DNA of 64,000 bases, taken from the NCBI RefSeq assembly GCF_030247185.1, contig NC_080571.1, positions 233,323,666-233,387,665 of the forward strand, in the 5' to 3' direction. How positions within the stretch are numbered: the stretch's first letter is position 1; the number at the start of each line of letters is the position of its first letter. Of the stretch, positions 24,858 through 37,537 are shown piece after piece. A program made the translations under genes and the position numbers. Source of the DNA: Malaya genurostris. Lineage: Eukaryota; Arthropoda; Insecta; Diptera; Culicidae. The notes under the pieces are model-generated. The model was given only the letters and a program-made list of their open reading frames with translations. It had not been told where the DNA came from and did not search any database.

Positions 24858-25959
24858 CAAGCAGTGAATTGTTCACATTGTGACAGTAGTAGTTTTGCAA
24901 ATCGTTGCAAAGATGTAGTCGGAAGAACAGCAGCAGCGTAAAATAATTTTGCGTACGAACTTTGGAAATTTAGATCTCTCATTGTGCCATCGGCCGGAAG
25001 CTGGGAATTGTACAATTTAAGGTATCTCGTGTTTGAAATCTGTACGACGAACGTTTAACTGTTGATCAGAGGGAAAAGTGGCCAAACCGGGCGTTCTGTT
25101 CAAGCTTTCAAGCGGTATCAAAACAATTTCGTAAGAGATGTGACGAAAAATTGCATTTGAGTAAAATTTTCGTGCAAGGCGCGTAAAAAGTTCAAAAGAC
25201 ACCGAATTGCAATGAGCGGCAGAATACGGCGGGATGCATGGTTTCAGCACGGTCATAATGAAAATGAGTCCCACGAATAGTACTCAGGATATTCTTATTA
25301 TAAAATAAATTGGATTAGGAATATAATTTCCTAAAAGTATTGTAATAGTTTGCTGCATTAAGTTGCATATTTCGCTTCGGTACAAGGTATCCTAGGTAAA
25401 AATAGATAAAATAATGTATAACTTTTTCAGAAAAGAATAACCCTATGCCTTACCTTCTACAAAATCATGGTATTTTATATTTTCTACAATTATTCCAAAC
25501 AAAATATGTAAAAAAATAACTTGAAACAAGTTATGATTAGAAAACTAGTTTTAAGGTGATTGTCATAATTCAATAACTAAAACTAACTTTGGAATGGCAA
25601 AAAAAATGTTCCATCGAGTTCCACTTAGAATCTTTTTTATAGTATTGGGCATATCTTTACCTATAAATTTTGTAAAAATATATTTTTAGTAAACGACTCT
25701 AAAATATTTCAAAACCCTATACCAAGTGTTTTGGAAAGATAATAAATGTCTGAAAAAACTCGAAAATCCTGAAATTTGATATAAACGGTCCTTTCAAGGC
25801 CCATTTTTTCTTAAAGTAGCTGAAGACAGAAATTGATAGCAGTAAAGGTGATGAAATTATTTGTATACAAATAGTGCCAAACATGGAATGGCAGCATATC
25901 GATTCGCAACTTCGCAACTTAAATGTTAAAATTAAAATTCGCAACCAGCATGTACCGAT
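24858..25959. other. No gene recognised
   Basis: Short frames only; no repeat ends, splice-consistent exon or protein motif found. Confidence 0.4.
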
Positions 25960-26390
25960 GCGTACCGATTTTGCATGATTTTGTATGAAAGTTTGAAAGT
26001 TTTGATACTCATCGCCCTATAATTTCGGAAAGTCGAATCTGGATAAAATTGCACAGTATTTTTCAAAACACTGATAACTTTAATTTGAATTGATTCGTGA
26101 AAATTGGTTTAACCGTTACTGAGAAATCGAAGTGACTTCCGTTTTTAGAGCTTTTCTTCACTATTACCGATGCGTTCGGAAGCGGAAACCGGGGACTACT
26201 AGTTTTAAAGCAGATTTATATATCCATTAACTAACAAGGTTAGCTGTATTTATCAGTATATTTTATAAAAATTTGCACCTCGTCTCGCCATCACTTTTGA
26301 AAAAATTCTCATGAAATGGAAGATTTATCACTTATTGCGCTGTAAAAGCGGAACCGGAAGTAGGAACGGGAGAAATTGACAAATAAACGA
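25960..26390 (-). repeat. Repeat A fragment
   Basis: Inverse of the blocks seen at about 18000-18190: ATTTCGGAAAGTCG, AACCGTTACTGAGAAATCG, GGAAACCGGGGACTACTAG and AGATTTATATATCC. Confidence 0.5.
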
Positions 26391-29300
26391 AGAAAGAATT
26401 CGAAAACATGCCTACACATGATGTTTACGTATGCCAATGTTCCGATTTACTGCCGAAAGGCCGCTCGCTATAGCGTAGAGTTTTTTTTGCAAGTAAGCTT
26501 AAATAATTATCTTCCATGAGAAATTTATCAAAAGCAATTAGGCCGATACAAATATTTATTTTTTTAATTTTGTCCATCTGATGATTTCATGGTGAAGAGG
26601 GGGAACAAAAAAAAAGATAAATGCAAATTAAAAATTAGTTTCAATGGTATAACAAGTGTATTGAACATTCATGGTAACAGCATTTTATTGCTCATTCTTA
26701 GGTCGGCCCTTTTGAAGACGATCCACAGTTTTTTTTAATTTACGGTAGCAACAGTTGATTTGTTCAAACACTCGAGCACAATTCATGGAAATCAGGAAGC
26801 GAGGGGCCAGCGTGATAATAATGCAGCGAAACAGAGTCAAAGCAATTCAGTTTATAATTTTGAAAAACATCTGAAAATTCTTCCAGCTGTGCCCCACAAA
26901 TGAATAACTTTTCCGCCAGATATCTGTTTAAGGCCGCAGCATCATCCTTACTCAACGCATATTTAACATGTTTGTTATGTCGTTTTCGCTTGAGAAAACT
27001 GAAACTGACCCAGGGTAGTTTCATCAAACAAACACTTTTCACGAAACTGTGTTGATTTCGCACTTAGCAACGAGGGTTTGAGCAAATCTGACATTAGAAT
27101 ACAAAAGGCGAGGAAAATTGTATTCAGTGCAGATAGCAATCATTCGTGCAATCAGCTGCATCCCGCTAGTGGAAATGAAGGTTTTGGTAAAGCTGACTCA
27201 ATAAACGCAGATTTAAAATCCTTGAATTTGTCATCAGTTGGTTCTGGTTATAACATCCACAGTATTTTATCGAAACCGACCGTATCCATCCGCTTTTTCA
27301 TGTGAAACTTGCATCAGTAATCAGTATACTTTTTGATTTGAAGAGCGTACGTTATCGATCTTACATGTGTAACTAAAATAAAATGTTTGTATACACCTTA
27401 TTTGTGTTAGCTTTTTTATCACCATCCGAAAATGTTCCGTTTGTTGAATATTTTCAAGAGGAATTCGCGCATTTTAATGTGGCAAATTGTATAAATCGAA
27501 CATGGCAAAAATTATAATAGATTAATTAATAGCTATTAATATCTTTGATTTGATTTCCTGAAAGTTTGGAGATGATCGATTTAGTGATTGGCCCTTTAAC
27601 GTATATTTCGAAAGTATGCTTTTTATTGCTCTTTCTAAGCGATGGCACAGCTAAACTAGTGTAAGAAAAAACATTCATATTTTAATTAACAAATATGTTA
27701 ACTCTACTAGTTTTTTTTCTAAACACCAAAGTTCTGCTAATTCATAGTAATTAATGAAACTAGATAAAATGTCCTGCCTGAAAATACACATTAAAGATTT
27801 AACAGAAAAGTGTGAGTTCTAAAAGTTTGGCCAACCCCTGTACGTTGTAAGATCATAGAGATGACATACAATGACATCTCTAATCAGCACAATCAAGCGA
27901 CGTGATCATAAAATGTTTTCTTTGAGCGTTTTCTTTTTTTGCCATAGACGGCCGTTACAATAATCGCTGACGGCGGTGTAATGATTTAGGGGACATTTCA
28001 AATGTCTGCTATTGTATACTTTTATTATATGTTGATAAATTTCTCAATTTTTTCTATTAGGAAAACCAATAATATTGTTTCAAAATATTAAATTTATCAG
28101 AGAACGGTGTGTAAAACAATATAAAACTTAGGGCGTTACGGAACACTGCTTGCTCGAAGCAACAGCTCGGTACCGAAATTCTATGGTATCACAGTGCCAA
28201 GTTGCTGTTCCGGTCGAGGGAAACATTCATTTACCTGTTGGCCATATTTGGTAGATATTCATTATTCAGTTTTCGGTAGTTGTACAAATGAATATAAAAG
28301 TTTAAAATTAATCATATAATTAAATTACGCTTTCTTTCAAACCTGGTCTCGCCATCTATTTTGCTGGATTCAGAGTTCGGTTCGTGTCATTATCTCAACT
28401 GTAATCAAACCGCTGCTCGATGATTCTCTATTCTACCATTCGCAGGAAACACCCTTGCTAGACGCGGAAATCCGCTTTCATCTTGAACGTGACCTCGGAC
28501 GCGTTGAAATGTGGGACAATAAAGCGAGAATAATAAATCAATATTATCCGGAGAATACAATAGAGTACACAAAGAACAGGCACGCTTTGTGTTTTTTTTT
28601 TTCGAGCATAGAATGTGGGACACAGAAAGGACCTTATCCCATAGCAACCAGTGATGGTCGTCTCGTGATAGTGATGACGATGTTAAATCTAGAAGGATAT
28701 TTTCATACAGTCTACAGATTGATGTGTTGAATGGTGAATGGGGTAAATTGATTTTTAGGTTTGGAATATTTCCGAACTCTTTCCAGTGTTTTTTTTAGTT
28801 AACATTTTATGAATGTTGCAAATGCATTGCAATTAGTAGCATACCTTTCCTACAATACACAGTTCTTGATTTATTTTGCCCCAAACTACCCTAAACCGGC
28901 ATCAAAATGTATTCCGTTATGAAGAGAAGCAAAAAGAGCAATACGTGCAGTATTTTATGACACACTTCCTCTAGCAGAGCTGCAGTGTGCAGTCAGGAGT
29001 TCCTTGGGAAACTTATCATATGGGTGTATTCGAAGATTGAAAAAGCAATGAATGTTTGTGTATGTAGTGCTTGGCATTGGCACTTGAATCAACTCTCTTG
29101 GTTTCGATCGCGGTCTTATGGCACATTGACGATACTTGACCTTTATCTCTACGCAATATTGTTTACCGCAATCCTATTCATGTACGTATTATAAGTGGAA
29201 AAATAGTATTTGTTGCCTCTGAAATTTTATTATTTTTCAATTGAATAAGCATTTATATTCAACACAGATCGAAGAAGAAATTATAACCAAGTATTCCTAA

Positions 29301-29521
29301 TTAACCTTCTAATATTAAACTATTACGCATACACTTTGGTACACCTTCATAGAATATTGCAAAGTATTTTGTACAGAAACAAATCAACTATCAATTGGGA
29401 TAATATCCCAATTTACCGAGATGGTTTTCGTTATCCCTAATTGATACCTATGGAGAATCGCGATCAGATTTTTCCTCTGACTTTACTGCCAAGTAAAACA
29501 ATATTTTCTTTATTTTTCCAG
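26391..29521. other. No gene assigned; orphan frame at 26764-27063 (-)
   Basis: The - strand frame at 26764-27063 (99 codons, containing RKRHNKHVKYALSKDDAAAL and AEKLFICGAQLEEF) has protein-like composition and could be a remnant of a gene or an element. I do not recognise it and see no splice or promoter context. A second stretch at 28446-28560 begins after CCATTCGCAG and could be an exon, without further support. Confidence 0.35.
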
Positions 29522-30030
29522 ACTTTCGCATCAGTAAGTATTGCGACGAGCACTTAATACTTGGCAACGAGAATCGGTGGGAACGACGACGGAAGAACCA
29601 ACAGACCAACCGAGAACGCGACGTTTCCGGCTCAGTAACGATGGCAACGAGCACCATACGTGACGAAATCCCGCAGGACTATGCTGTCGACGGTAACAAC
29701 GACCCGGTCGGGTTCGCCGAGGATAGAAAGCATTGGAGTTACGACGATAAGGACTACGGCATTGACGCCGGCGACGACGATGACGACGATAATGACGAAC
29801 CCGAAGAGTACGGCTACGATGACAATGGCCCTCGGGGTGAACCTCGGGCCGAAGCGCTGCAACAGGGTCAACAACAAATCCAGCAGAGCCATTCATTCCA
29901 TAATCTGAAAATTCTGAAAACATTACCTGGCGCGGAAGTGCTGGTTAATGAGACGGAAAATCAGCGGAAACTAGACGCGGATGCAGCTAACCGACAGCAC
30001 CAACGGCAACGACAGAAAGTCTTTTCTCAG
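29522..30030 (+). CDS. First coding exon of an unrecognised gene, acidic N-terminus
   Basis: An acceptor-like tract (TTCTTTATTTTTCCAG, ending 29521) precedes 119 nt of 5' UTR. An ATG at 29641 then opens a frame of 130 codons that ends exactly at a donor (CTCAG|GTGGGT, exon end 30030) in phase 0. The encoded stretch is hydrophilic. Residues about 26-62 are dominated by Asp, Glu, Tyr and Gly, with a run of six Asp. Gln-rich and basic segments follow (QQGQQQIQQ, RQHQRQRQKVFSQ). There is no signal peptide or transmembrane segment, so a cytoplasmic or nuclear N-terminal tail is plausible. The exon is markedly GC-richer than its flanks, which supports coding. Other exons were not found, so the intron is long or later exons lie outside the window. 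The family is unknown to me. Confidence 0.65.
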
Positions 30031-32510
30031 GTGGGTGGTAATATTGTGTCTCAGCGGGTAGAATGTAATTGAAGTTTGATTGACTGATTTGAATGTATGG
30101 TTCACGTAAGTGAGTGCCTTGGTGCTTGAAATATTACGTTGGTTGCTTTTAACTTCAATATGTATCCAGGAGAGCATGTATCATACTAAAATTTACCTTA
30201 TGTGACGATGATTGGTTTTATATGATTTAATCTAAGATTTCAAATTATATTTTATTCTACCATTATTAAAACGTTCATAGCATAATTTCTAAGGCAAGAT
30301 ATAAACTGAACCAATTTTGGAAAGAACTACAATGTATAAACATTTCGTAAATTTGTTATTAAATTTCAATATAAACAATGATTTTTTACAGTTTACAGCA
30401 TTTTATTTTCCTATAATAATTATTCGATAGTTGCTTCAAAACAATATTGAAATTATCCCATCTCTTCATAATTCGAAGAATATTACTTAATACAGCCATA
30501 ACGTGTTTGTAATTACGTTTTAGTTAATTTCTTTCAATTTTAGTTGAAATTGTTGAAATTGTTTCTCCAGAAAACCAAAAACTGAAAATATATAAAAATG
30601 ATTCCAAAAGTCTCATTTTTTATAGGCTTTTTCAAAAACCTAGTTTGTTATTGAGTTTATGTCAAAATCATCTAACGTTTTTTTGATAAAATACAGTACG
30701 GAAAATGCAATGGTTTTCAATTTTTCTCATTTTGTTCCAGTCAATTTTTACTATCAATTATAATAAACGTTAAATCCTTCATAATCAAAACAAATAAACT
30801 GTTCATAGCATCGCGCCTACAAGTAAGTTTTGAGGTTTTTTTTCGATATCATAATATCTCATCCTGCTTTCCGGCGATTACTTGGTGATTTTGAGTCAAT
30901 GCACGGGATGAATTCGTATGAAGTGAAACCGTTGTACTGCAAGATCATGCGCGAGTTGTCGGAGCAGATAGAAATGTGAAAGGGCAATATCTGGGCTCTA
31001 TCGCGTGTGATAGAGTCATTGCATTGAATTGGAATCGCGGATAGTGAGCTTTGATGTTAACTTGATCGGGATCACCCCATGATTTTCGGTATTTGAGATT
31101 TTTCACCCCTAGTTGATAAGTGCGCTTACTATTCTATCTAAACCACTCATTATTACTTTACCCATTGCCATGACTTAAGGGGAAAAGAAAAAAAATTGTT
31201 TAGTCACTCCTGATGCTTGCGTGAGCTTCAGTTGCAGGATATAGAGATCGACGGCGGGTTGGCAAATCAAGCAATTTGCATCTATCTAACTTTACAAAAC
31301 ATTTCTGGACGACCTCCAATCTATACTACAACGAGTATACTAATAATTAGAACGCAGTAAAGAGCCTTCAGCAGTAGAAATCCAATTCCACATTCTCCTA
31401 TCTAAATAATACGATGTCTAGTGTACCAAACGTATATACATTTGCAGTGTAGCCAACTATTTATTTCTCACAAATGGAGATTTCGACTCAAGATTGATTT
31501 TTAACCCCGGTGGATGGTTTATCACTTGCACGTTCTTTGAATCATTGTAACTCAGAAACTGTAAACGGCACAAAATGGTGTCAAAGAAAAAGTTGTAGAG
31601 TTAGAAAATTACCCGAGAGAATAAAATTTTAAAAACGTGCTTAATCCACCTAGGAGTGAGATGCCACCTTTTTTATCAATCCGCATGTGTTTTTGCATGA
31701 ATATTCTTCGCTGTTTTAGTTCTCATGACATTATTTTAATGGCCGTCGTTTTAAGCGGCAATTTGAGATTTTAATCACTCATTACTCTGTAATGTGTAAA
31801 CCGCAAATTGGACCGAATTCGAATCTAAACGTGTGATAATCGTTTGAACATTCCATGATATGTCGAAGTAAGTTCCACTTTAGAGTTTATGGTAATTTAA
31901 GGTACTTCCAGAGCCGGTATTCAGAAACCCGCATAACCCAAAAAAAGCACTCGATTATCGCGCTATTTTTGTAAGAAAGAAAACAACATCAAACCGTTCC
32001 AGCAAACTGAACAAGTATTTTGTTCAGTATGTCGTTCAACAAACGCTCAACAAGATCTAATCACTTTCTCAATGGGTAAATACAAAAAAAGTAGATCTTC
32101 TCGCAAAAAACTTCACTAAACTAAACTAAAAAAAAACAATATTTCTATGCAAACAAATAAGATAACAGTCGCATAAGAATAAGGACAACTAATTTTGACG
32201 AAACTTTGTACGATCCTTCAGTATGCCATATCTTTAAGTTTTTAACTCAAGAACAATTATTACTAAAAAGGATGAATGCATTTTGTTTAAATCGTGGAAG
32301 CTATCAATATCATGAAAATGGTGTCCAAGAAGACATTATAGGAAATCAAGTGAACACACTAAAAAATCAACACTGAAAATCAAAGTTGAAATATTTTTTC
32401 AAGAATTAGAAAATTAACCGAAAAATAAAATGCACACTTCTTCAATATTTTTTTCAATATTTTTATGTTAAGTTTGTTATTGAAACCAACATTTGTCGTT
32501 AAATTAATTA
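30031..32510. other. Likely intron; no other feature recognised
   Basis: Begins at the donor of the 29522-30030 exon if that gene is real. AT-rich throughout, with no convincing exon on the + strand. 31500-31900 resembles dispersed intergenic repeat text without clear ends. Confidence 0.35.
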
Positions 32511-33690
32511 GGGGCTGTCCATAAAAGACGTCACGCTTTTTTTGACAATTTTTGACTCCCCATCCCCCCTCTGTCACAAATTGTCACAGAAGCAAAGACC
32601 CCCCATCCCCTCTATGTCACATGTCACGAATTCAAAATAAATAAAACTCTTCTCAATACATTCTCAATATATATGACAAACCATACAAATATGAGGTATA
32701 AATCGATCTATTACATGTTGTCATTAGATTAAAAAATATCCCTTAAACTACAAAATCATCGGAATTATTTTATTAATATCAATTATATAAATTAACAAAA
32801 GTATTTGGTTGGAATTGATGAAACATTTGAATCATCTGTTTTATTCCTCCTAGGTTTACACAGATATATTATTGTTTTAGGAAAAGAATAATATTTCCTT
32901 AGTGTAGCATACAGGGCTGAAAAAATAAAGACCAAAATCTCATCAAAACGAGATCACTGCCGAAGAATTTTTTCAAGATCAGTTGATCAGTGAATTTTAA
33001 ATCACATCGATCAATATCGGTACTGATCTTCCGTCACACATAATCGGTAGTGATTTTGAGCTAAAATGATTATTGATTTATGTAAGTTCAATCATTGGAT
33101 GATTCGATAAGCTTTGATGTTGGTGGAGGAAAATCACATATGATCAAGATAAGACATGACATGATCTACGTCTGAAATCGTTGATCTCCCGCCCTTTTTC
33201 AAATGGAGTACAATTGATTAAACTGCATCAGAATCAGATAAGAGAAATTTTTATGATATACTATTATCAATGCTAGAAAATCAAATTACTGAAAAAATTG
33301 TTATTGCATAACTTAAGTTAAACCGTTTGAAGGTATCTTTTTCTTTTTTACTCATATTGGGGAAAATTTATTTATTTCGCTAATTTACTCGCTCCTCCGT
33401 GCACTTTTGCTGATCACAACAGAAATGGTTTCCTGCATCATTCATTTCAGAATTTACAAGAAGAAGCTTTTACATCAACATATACACGTTTTCCTATAGA
33501 ATGTAAACGTTTACTGTGGAGATTTTTTCAGGAAATAGGGAAAATAATTAGGTATTTCAAAAATGCGCTCATTGAAAACATTGGACGTCACATTCCAAAA
33601 ACCTCCCCCCCTTCCCCCTGTCACAAAAGGTCACGTTTTATTAAACACCCCCCTCCCCCATGCGGCGTGACGTCTTTTATGGACCGCCCC
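32511..33690. mobile_element. 1.18-kb non-autonomous DNA element, GGGGC ends
   Basis: The left end GGGGCTGTCCATAAAAGACG and the inverted right end GGGGCGGTCCATAAAAGACG continue as an inverted repeat through GTCACGC and C-rich tracts for about 100 bp (C-runs CCCCATCCCCCC and CCTCCCCCCCTTCCCCC). TTA flanks both sides (32508-32510 and 33691-33693), a possible 3-bp target duplication. No transposase frame is present. The superfamily is not assigned. Confidence 0.8.
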
Positions 33691-33693
33691 TTA

Positions 33694-35090
33694 GTGCCTT
33701 TTTAAAATTGAAATAGCTAAGGCTAAAACAATTTAAAGGCATTTGGGAAACTTTAGGTTTGTGATAAAAATTAACCATTTGATTTGTTTAAATTACTTTC
33801 TAGAACTTGAAGTTTTGTGAATGCATTTAATTGTTTTAACTGTACTTTCATCATTTTTATAGAAAAATACACTGTTCAAATGAACGTCAAATGTTAATTT
33901 TTATAACAAATTTGATATTCAAATATTGCGGAGATGCGTGATCTTAAAATATAATCACAAACATAACGTATTTATAGCAAATATTTAGGCGTATGAAATT
34001 TTCGTGTGTCAATTTTTGGAATTTTTACCCAAACTAGCCGCCTAACCATTTTTATCATAATTTTGAACACTTTTCAATTTAATTCTCTTGATTAGTTTAT
34101 AATTTTCTAAAATGAGTTCAACTTAGTTTTCATTGTACATATTTTTTTAATGACTTTGTTGGTTTCCTGCGACATCTTTTTGGACACCAGTTGGGTACAA
34201 TCAGACCCTGTCAGCTTGAAGCGAAATCAATCTTCAGTTCAGCAACGCCATCGCGCGGCATCACATTCAACCTATCATGTCAATTGTATGGATGCGCAGT
34301 GTTGCTATTTTGGCGCGCACGAATTTGACATTTCTCTCCCTTACTTATATGTACGAGATTCGATACGGACTCGCCTGAGGGTGACATGCTCGCAAAAAAG
34401 GATGTTGCCAATGATTTGTTCGGGAAATGTGAGAGCTGGATATCTTGTTAATATGATGTTTTTGGTACAATTTACAGATTTTGATTTACAACGTTGCAAC
34501 AATACTTTTCTAAAGTCAGTCTTGAATCGAGTTGGTTTCTACATTCGTACAAACTGAATGGTTTATCATACTGAAAACGTGTACAAAGGTTCATCTAGAT
34601 CCCAGCACGTGAAGTTTGACGTCTTGCTACTCGTTTTTTGTAATTTCTCTATAGTTGCGTAGTCATTTGAGTCAGTGTAGTTGTGTACTTTTCCTTTTTA
34701 TGTTCGATAGATTTTAAGGACTGCGTAGTCTTGAACCTTTAGATGACAAACCAGGAATATACCTCCCTGTGGATTAAAATATCGTAAAATCAAAACTAGT
34801 TCCTGTAGCACGAAATCCGGTTCTCAAGAGAGGACAATGAATTGAACTTAATTTCATCAGATCACAGCATAGTTACCTTTAACAATTTTCATAGATGACA
34901 ATCAATTCGAGAACTCATATTGAGTGATAAACAGTGTGACATCAGTTACATTCTTTCGACGATCATTTTTAGTAATCTGAATCATTGCTGATTTTTTGAG
35001 GTCAAAAGATTATAGATTTTGTGAGTGGAAATGAATAGGAATACAGAAGATAATACAAAATTAAAACAATTGTTGTAATATGAACGTTGT
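33694..35090. other. No gene assigned; one orphan frame at 34150-34557 (+)
   Basis: The 135-codon frame at 34150-34557 has several Cys and no recognisable motif. Its GC-richer core (34200-34420) might be a repeat. No promoter, splice site or homologous copy in this window supports it. Confidence 0.35.
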
Positions 35091-35126
35091 TCTAGGTATT
35101 TATTTCAACATATCATAAAAGAAAGC

Positions 35127-35767
35127 TTATCCAAGTAGACCACCCAGTAGACCACCAACTAGACCAACAACAGAATTGAGTAATGAACCAACGATTCCGG
35201 TCACCGAGGAAGCCAGATTATTTACAACAGCCGTTGCCGCACTCAATTGGTTCAACAGATCCTGTGGAGCATTGGCCCCAGCTGCAAGTACTTGATTCGT
35301 GATGTTGCTCAGATTTGAAACGGCTCCCAATAGTTGGGAAGTTCCACTGTTCAGAGTGTTGGTAGCAGCTGAGGAAGCAGTGTTCAAACCGCTGGTGGCC
35401 ACTTTGTTCAAAACTGATTGGGCATTCTGAAGGGCACCTTGGGCTCCAGACAATACGGATGACAATAATGAGTTGACGGTGCCACCAGCAGCCGAAGTCA
35501 AATTTGATAAAGTGGATGTGATTTGACCGATTATACCATTCAGTTGCGCGTTGATGGCGGATATCTGCGATGTCACAGCTCCCAACACGTTTCCTACGGT
35601 TGAGGTGACAGTTCCTAGTAAATTTTGTACAATGTCAAGTTGCGGAGCTGCATGCCCAACCTGAGAAAGTAATACAATTGTACTAAGAGAATTGGAATGA
35701 CAATAGTTAGCTTCATACTTACAGCAAGCAAGCATAAACAAAAGCCAACAATAAAAAATGAATTCAT
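35127..35767 (-). CDS. Secreted low-complexity 192-aa protein, family member 1
   Basis: Two exons. Exon 1 (35767-35723) encodes MNSFFIVGFCLCLLA and ends at GTAAGT. A 62-bp intron (35661-35722) ends TTTCTCAG. Exon 2 (35660-35127) encodes VGHAAPQLDIVQ... to a stop. The signal peptide probably cleaves after GHA, leaving a mature chain of about 173 residues. The mature part contains only A, D, G, I, K, L, N, P, Q, S, T and V, with just two Asp and one Lys, and ends in a glycine-zipper-like tail (VVGLVGGLLGGLLG). Regular spacing of Leu, Val and Ile suggests amphipathic helices. N-glycosylation sequons occur (NLT, NLS, NIT). An AATAAA lies at 35104-35099. I chose this start because the ATG follows the shared promoter and gives a textbook signal peptide; an intron-retained frame is longer but unlikely. 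Function unknown; a self-assembling, surface-active or matrix protein is only a guess. Confidence 0.88.
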
Positions 35768-35811
35768 TTTCACAGGTTTTAGCTATTGAACAGCTTTCAA
35801 TTCACGATTGG

Positions 35812-35847
35812 AACTGATGGTTGGATGAATCTGTGCTGGTATTTATA
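35812..35847 (-). promoter_or_regulatory. Core promoter of family member 1
   Basis: On the - strand, TATAAAT (35847-35841) is followed about 30 nt later by TCAGTT (35817-35812), a good match to the arthropod initiator TCAGT. The predicted start is near 35815, about 50 nt before the ATG. The same arrangement precedes members 2, 3 and 4. Confidence 0.75.
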
Positions 35848-35911
35848 TGAATAATCCTTCCGAGATTATCAATAGTTTCATTACTATCGATGGCATGCAA
35901 CCAATTTCATG

Positions 35912-35940
35912 TTGACACAATTGGAACCGATATCCGAAAA
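35912..35940 (-). promoter_or_regulatory. Conserved upstream motif, member 1
   Basis: TTGACACAATTG (35912-35923, + strand text) followed by ATATCCGAAAA, about 65 bp upstream of the TATA box. The same pair is present upstream of all four family members, although surrounding DNA has diverged. Likely a transcription-factor site; the factor is unknown. Confidence 0.55.
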
Positions 35941-36192
35941 TGATATATATTAAGTTTGTATTACTAAAATATTTGTTCATTACATAAACTGTACAGTGAT
36001 GTGAATTAATAGTTACGCCAGATTTCACATTTTTCAAGGGCAAGCAATTTTGTTTTCGTTTAGGTTAGCAGAATCTGTTTTTGTTTGTGACCTTCATTTC
36101 CAAACGGTTAGCTCCATATGGGAGGCTTGACATTATTGTTGTTATTATTATTATTGATATTGCAATAGGGAAATTTCCACATTGGAGATTAT

Positions 36193-36339
36193 CGCCCTTA
36201 TTCTGAATAACGGCGTATTGATTTTTCGATCGAATGTGGTTCGATCGAATCATAGCTACCTTTGATTTTGCTAGCGTTATGGGGAATACAAATGAAATAC
36301 GAGCGAAAAAATGATACGACGTTATTCAGAATAAGGGCG
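36193..36339. repeat. MITE of about 147 bp
   Basis: CGCCCTTATTCTGAATAACG at the left edge is the inverse of CGTTATTCAGAATAAGGGCG at the right edge. A further dyad (TCGATCGAATGTGGTTCGAT) lies inside. Located about 350 bp upstream of family member 1. Non-coding. Confidence 0.8.
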
Positions 36340-36659
36340 TATACACCACATTTTACAGAATATTTGTTTGCAATATGAAGGAGAAGTCGTTTATGAATAT
36401 TTCTTTAATTTATGGCGATATTCTTGTATTTAAGGTATTTTTACATCGTATATTATTTTATGCCTAACTTCGTATTGCAATAATTCTATCTTCAAATCAC
36501 CTAGTGAGAAGCGTTTAAAATTACGGTAATTCTAAGCTTAAACTATAAGTGAAGCGTTTTCTGTCGGGCCGCACGAATATTTTTAAAACATTAGTTTGTC
36601 TAGTGACAATCCAAAAAATATTATGTAATTCTATTCGAATTTCTGTGTTATCATTATGA

Positions 36660-36688
36660 GGGGTGAGGGGTTGGGTGAGGGGGGGGGG
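36660..36688 (+). other. G-run tract with quadruplex potential
   Basis: Four or more G tracts (GGGTGAGGGGTTGGGTGAGG followed by a long G run) satisfy the usual G3+N1-7 pattern. It lies in otherwise AT-rich DNA between the MITE and the composite repeat. Confidence 0.5.
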
Positions 36689-36703
36689 TTGTTGGTTGCG
36701 ATT

Positions 36704-37537
36704 TTATTCAGAACTATAGTTCAACAAAATAAATTCAAATGTTTCGTATGATAAAATGCATCATTCGAACAACATTTTGTAATTTTTTCGTGGAAAAATA
36801 TTGCGAAATAAGTCGGTGAAAGGTATTTTTGAAGACGCTTCTTAAAAATCATGATTTGCGGTTTCCACTGTATTTCAGCGCAGGCTAATCAGAAGTGAAC
36901 AAATCAAAGCAGCATAGTTAGAGTAGAAGTTTTTCTAAACTCCAGCGTTTCTGTTTGATTTTTTTTTTGTGGTTGTTCAAAGTGAAAACTACGATTTTTA
37001 CGAAAAAAGCCGCCATTTTGTAGCTGTAAAACCTCCCCAAAGTAACAAACAACGAAAAGAAAAACGTTGGGGTTAGTTTTTTTATACGTAGAAATTGTGT
37101 GCAAAATTTGAAAAAAATGGTGCAGAAGTTTTTCAATGACGATGGACACGGACTTTCAATACCTGCTTTCGAGATAAACGCGTTTAAAGTTTTGTATCTA
37201 TAAAATCAATGGAAACAATTTATTACTCAAGGGAGCCCGTAGGGTCAAACATTCTCAAAAAATCAATTTTTTCTTTCATAATTTGTTATAATGAAACATT
37301 TTAAGGATGTTTTGTCAAGTTTTAAGTCAATCGAAGCAGAAATCTTAGGCCTGAGTGCCAAGCTCTCGTTTCTTCGCAGTATAAGATAAGCAAAGATAAA
37401 GGCCCATAACTTGCTGATTTTTGTTCCGATAGGCTTGAAAATTTCACAGATTATTCTTGAAATATTTTACTATCATAAAATAGAAAGAAAATAATAAATG
37501 ATTTTTCAAAAGTGTTAGACCCTACCCGCTCCTTAAG
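36704..37537 (-). repeat. Composite repeat, copy R (inverse of 6977-7822)
   Basis: Matches 6977-7822 end to end in reverse orientation, including the terminal text (CAGAACTATAGTTCAAC at the left; GTTAGACCCTACCCGCTCCT at the right) and the internal MITE-like part at 37229-37535. The small - frames at 36904-37149 are repeat-derived and not genes. Confidence 0.75.

Noticed and set aside
28446..28640. Possible exon after CCATTCGCAG with frame LDAEIRFHLERDLGRVEMWD
   Set aside because: No donor, conservation or partner exon could be shown; frames exist on both strands.
29531..29923. Minus-strand frame of 130 codons, Arg/His-rich
   Set aside because: Antisense shadow of the GC-rich acidic exon. 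The + strand has the ATG, acceptor and donor.
34150..34557. 135-codon plus-strand frame
   Set aside because: Composition not clearly protein-like, no domain, promoter or splice context. Possibly repeat-derived.
35127..35741. Single-exon reading of member 1 (204 codons, starting MFMLACCKYEANYC)
   Set aside because: It reads through the intron. GTAAGT and TTTCTCAG sites, an upstream ATG with a signal peptide, and the same structure in the other members support two exons.
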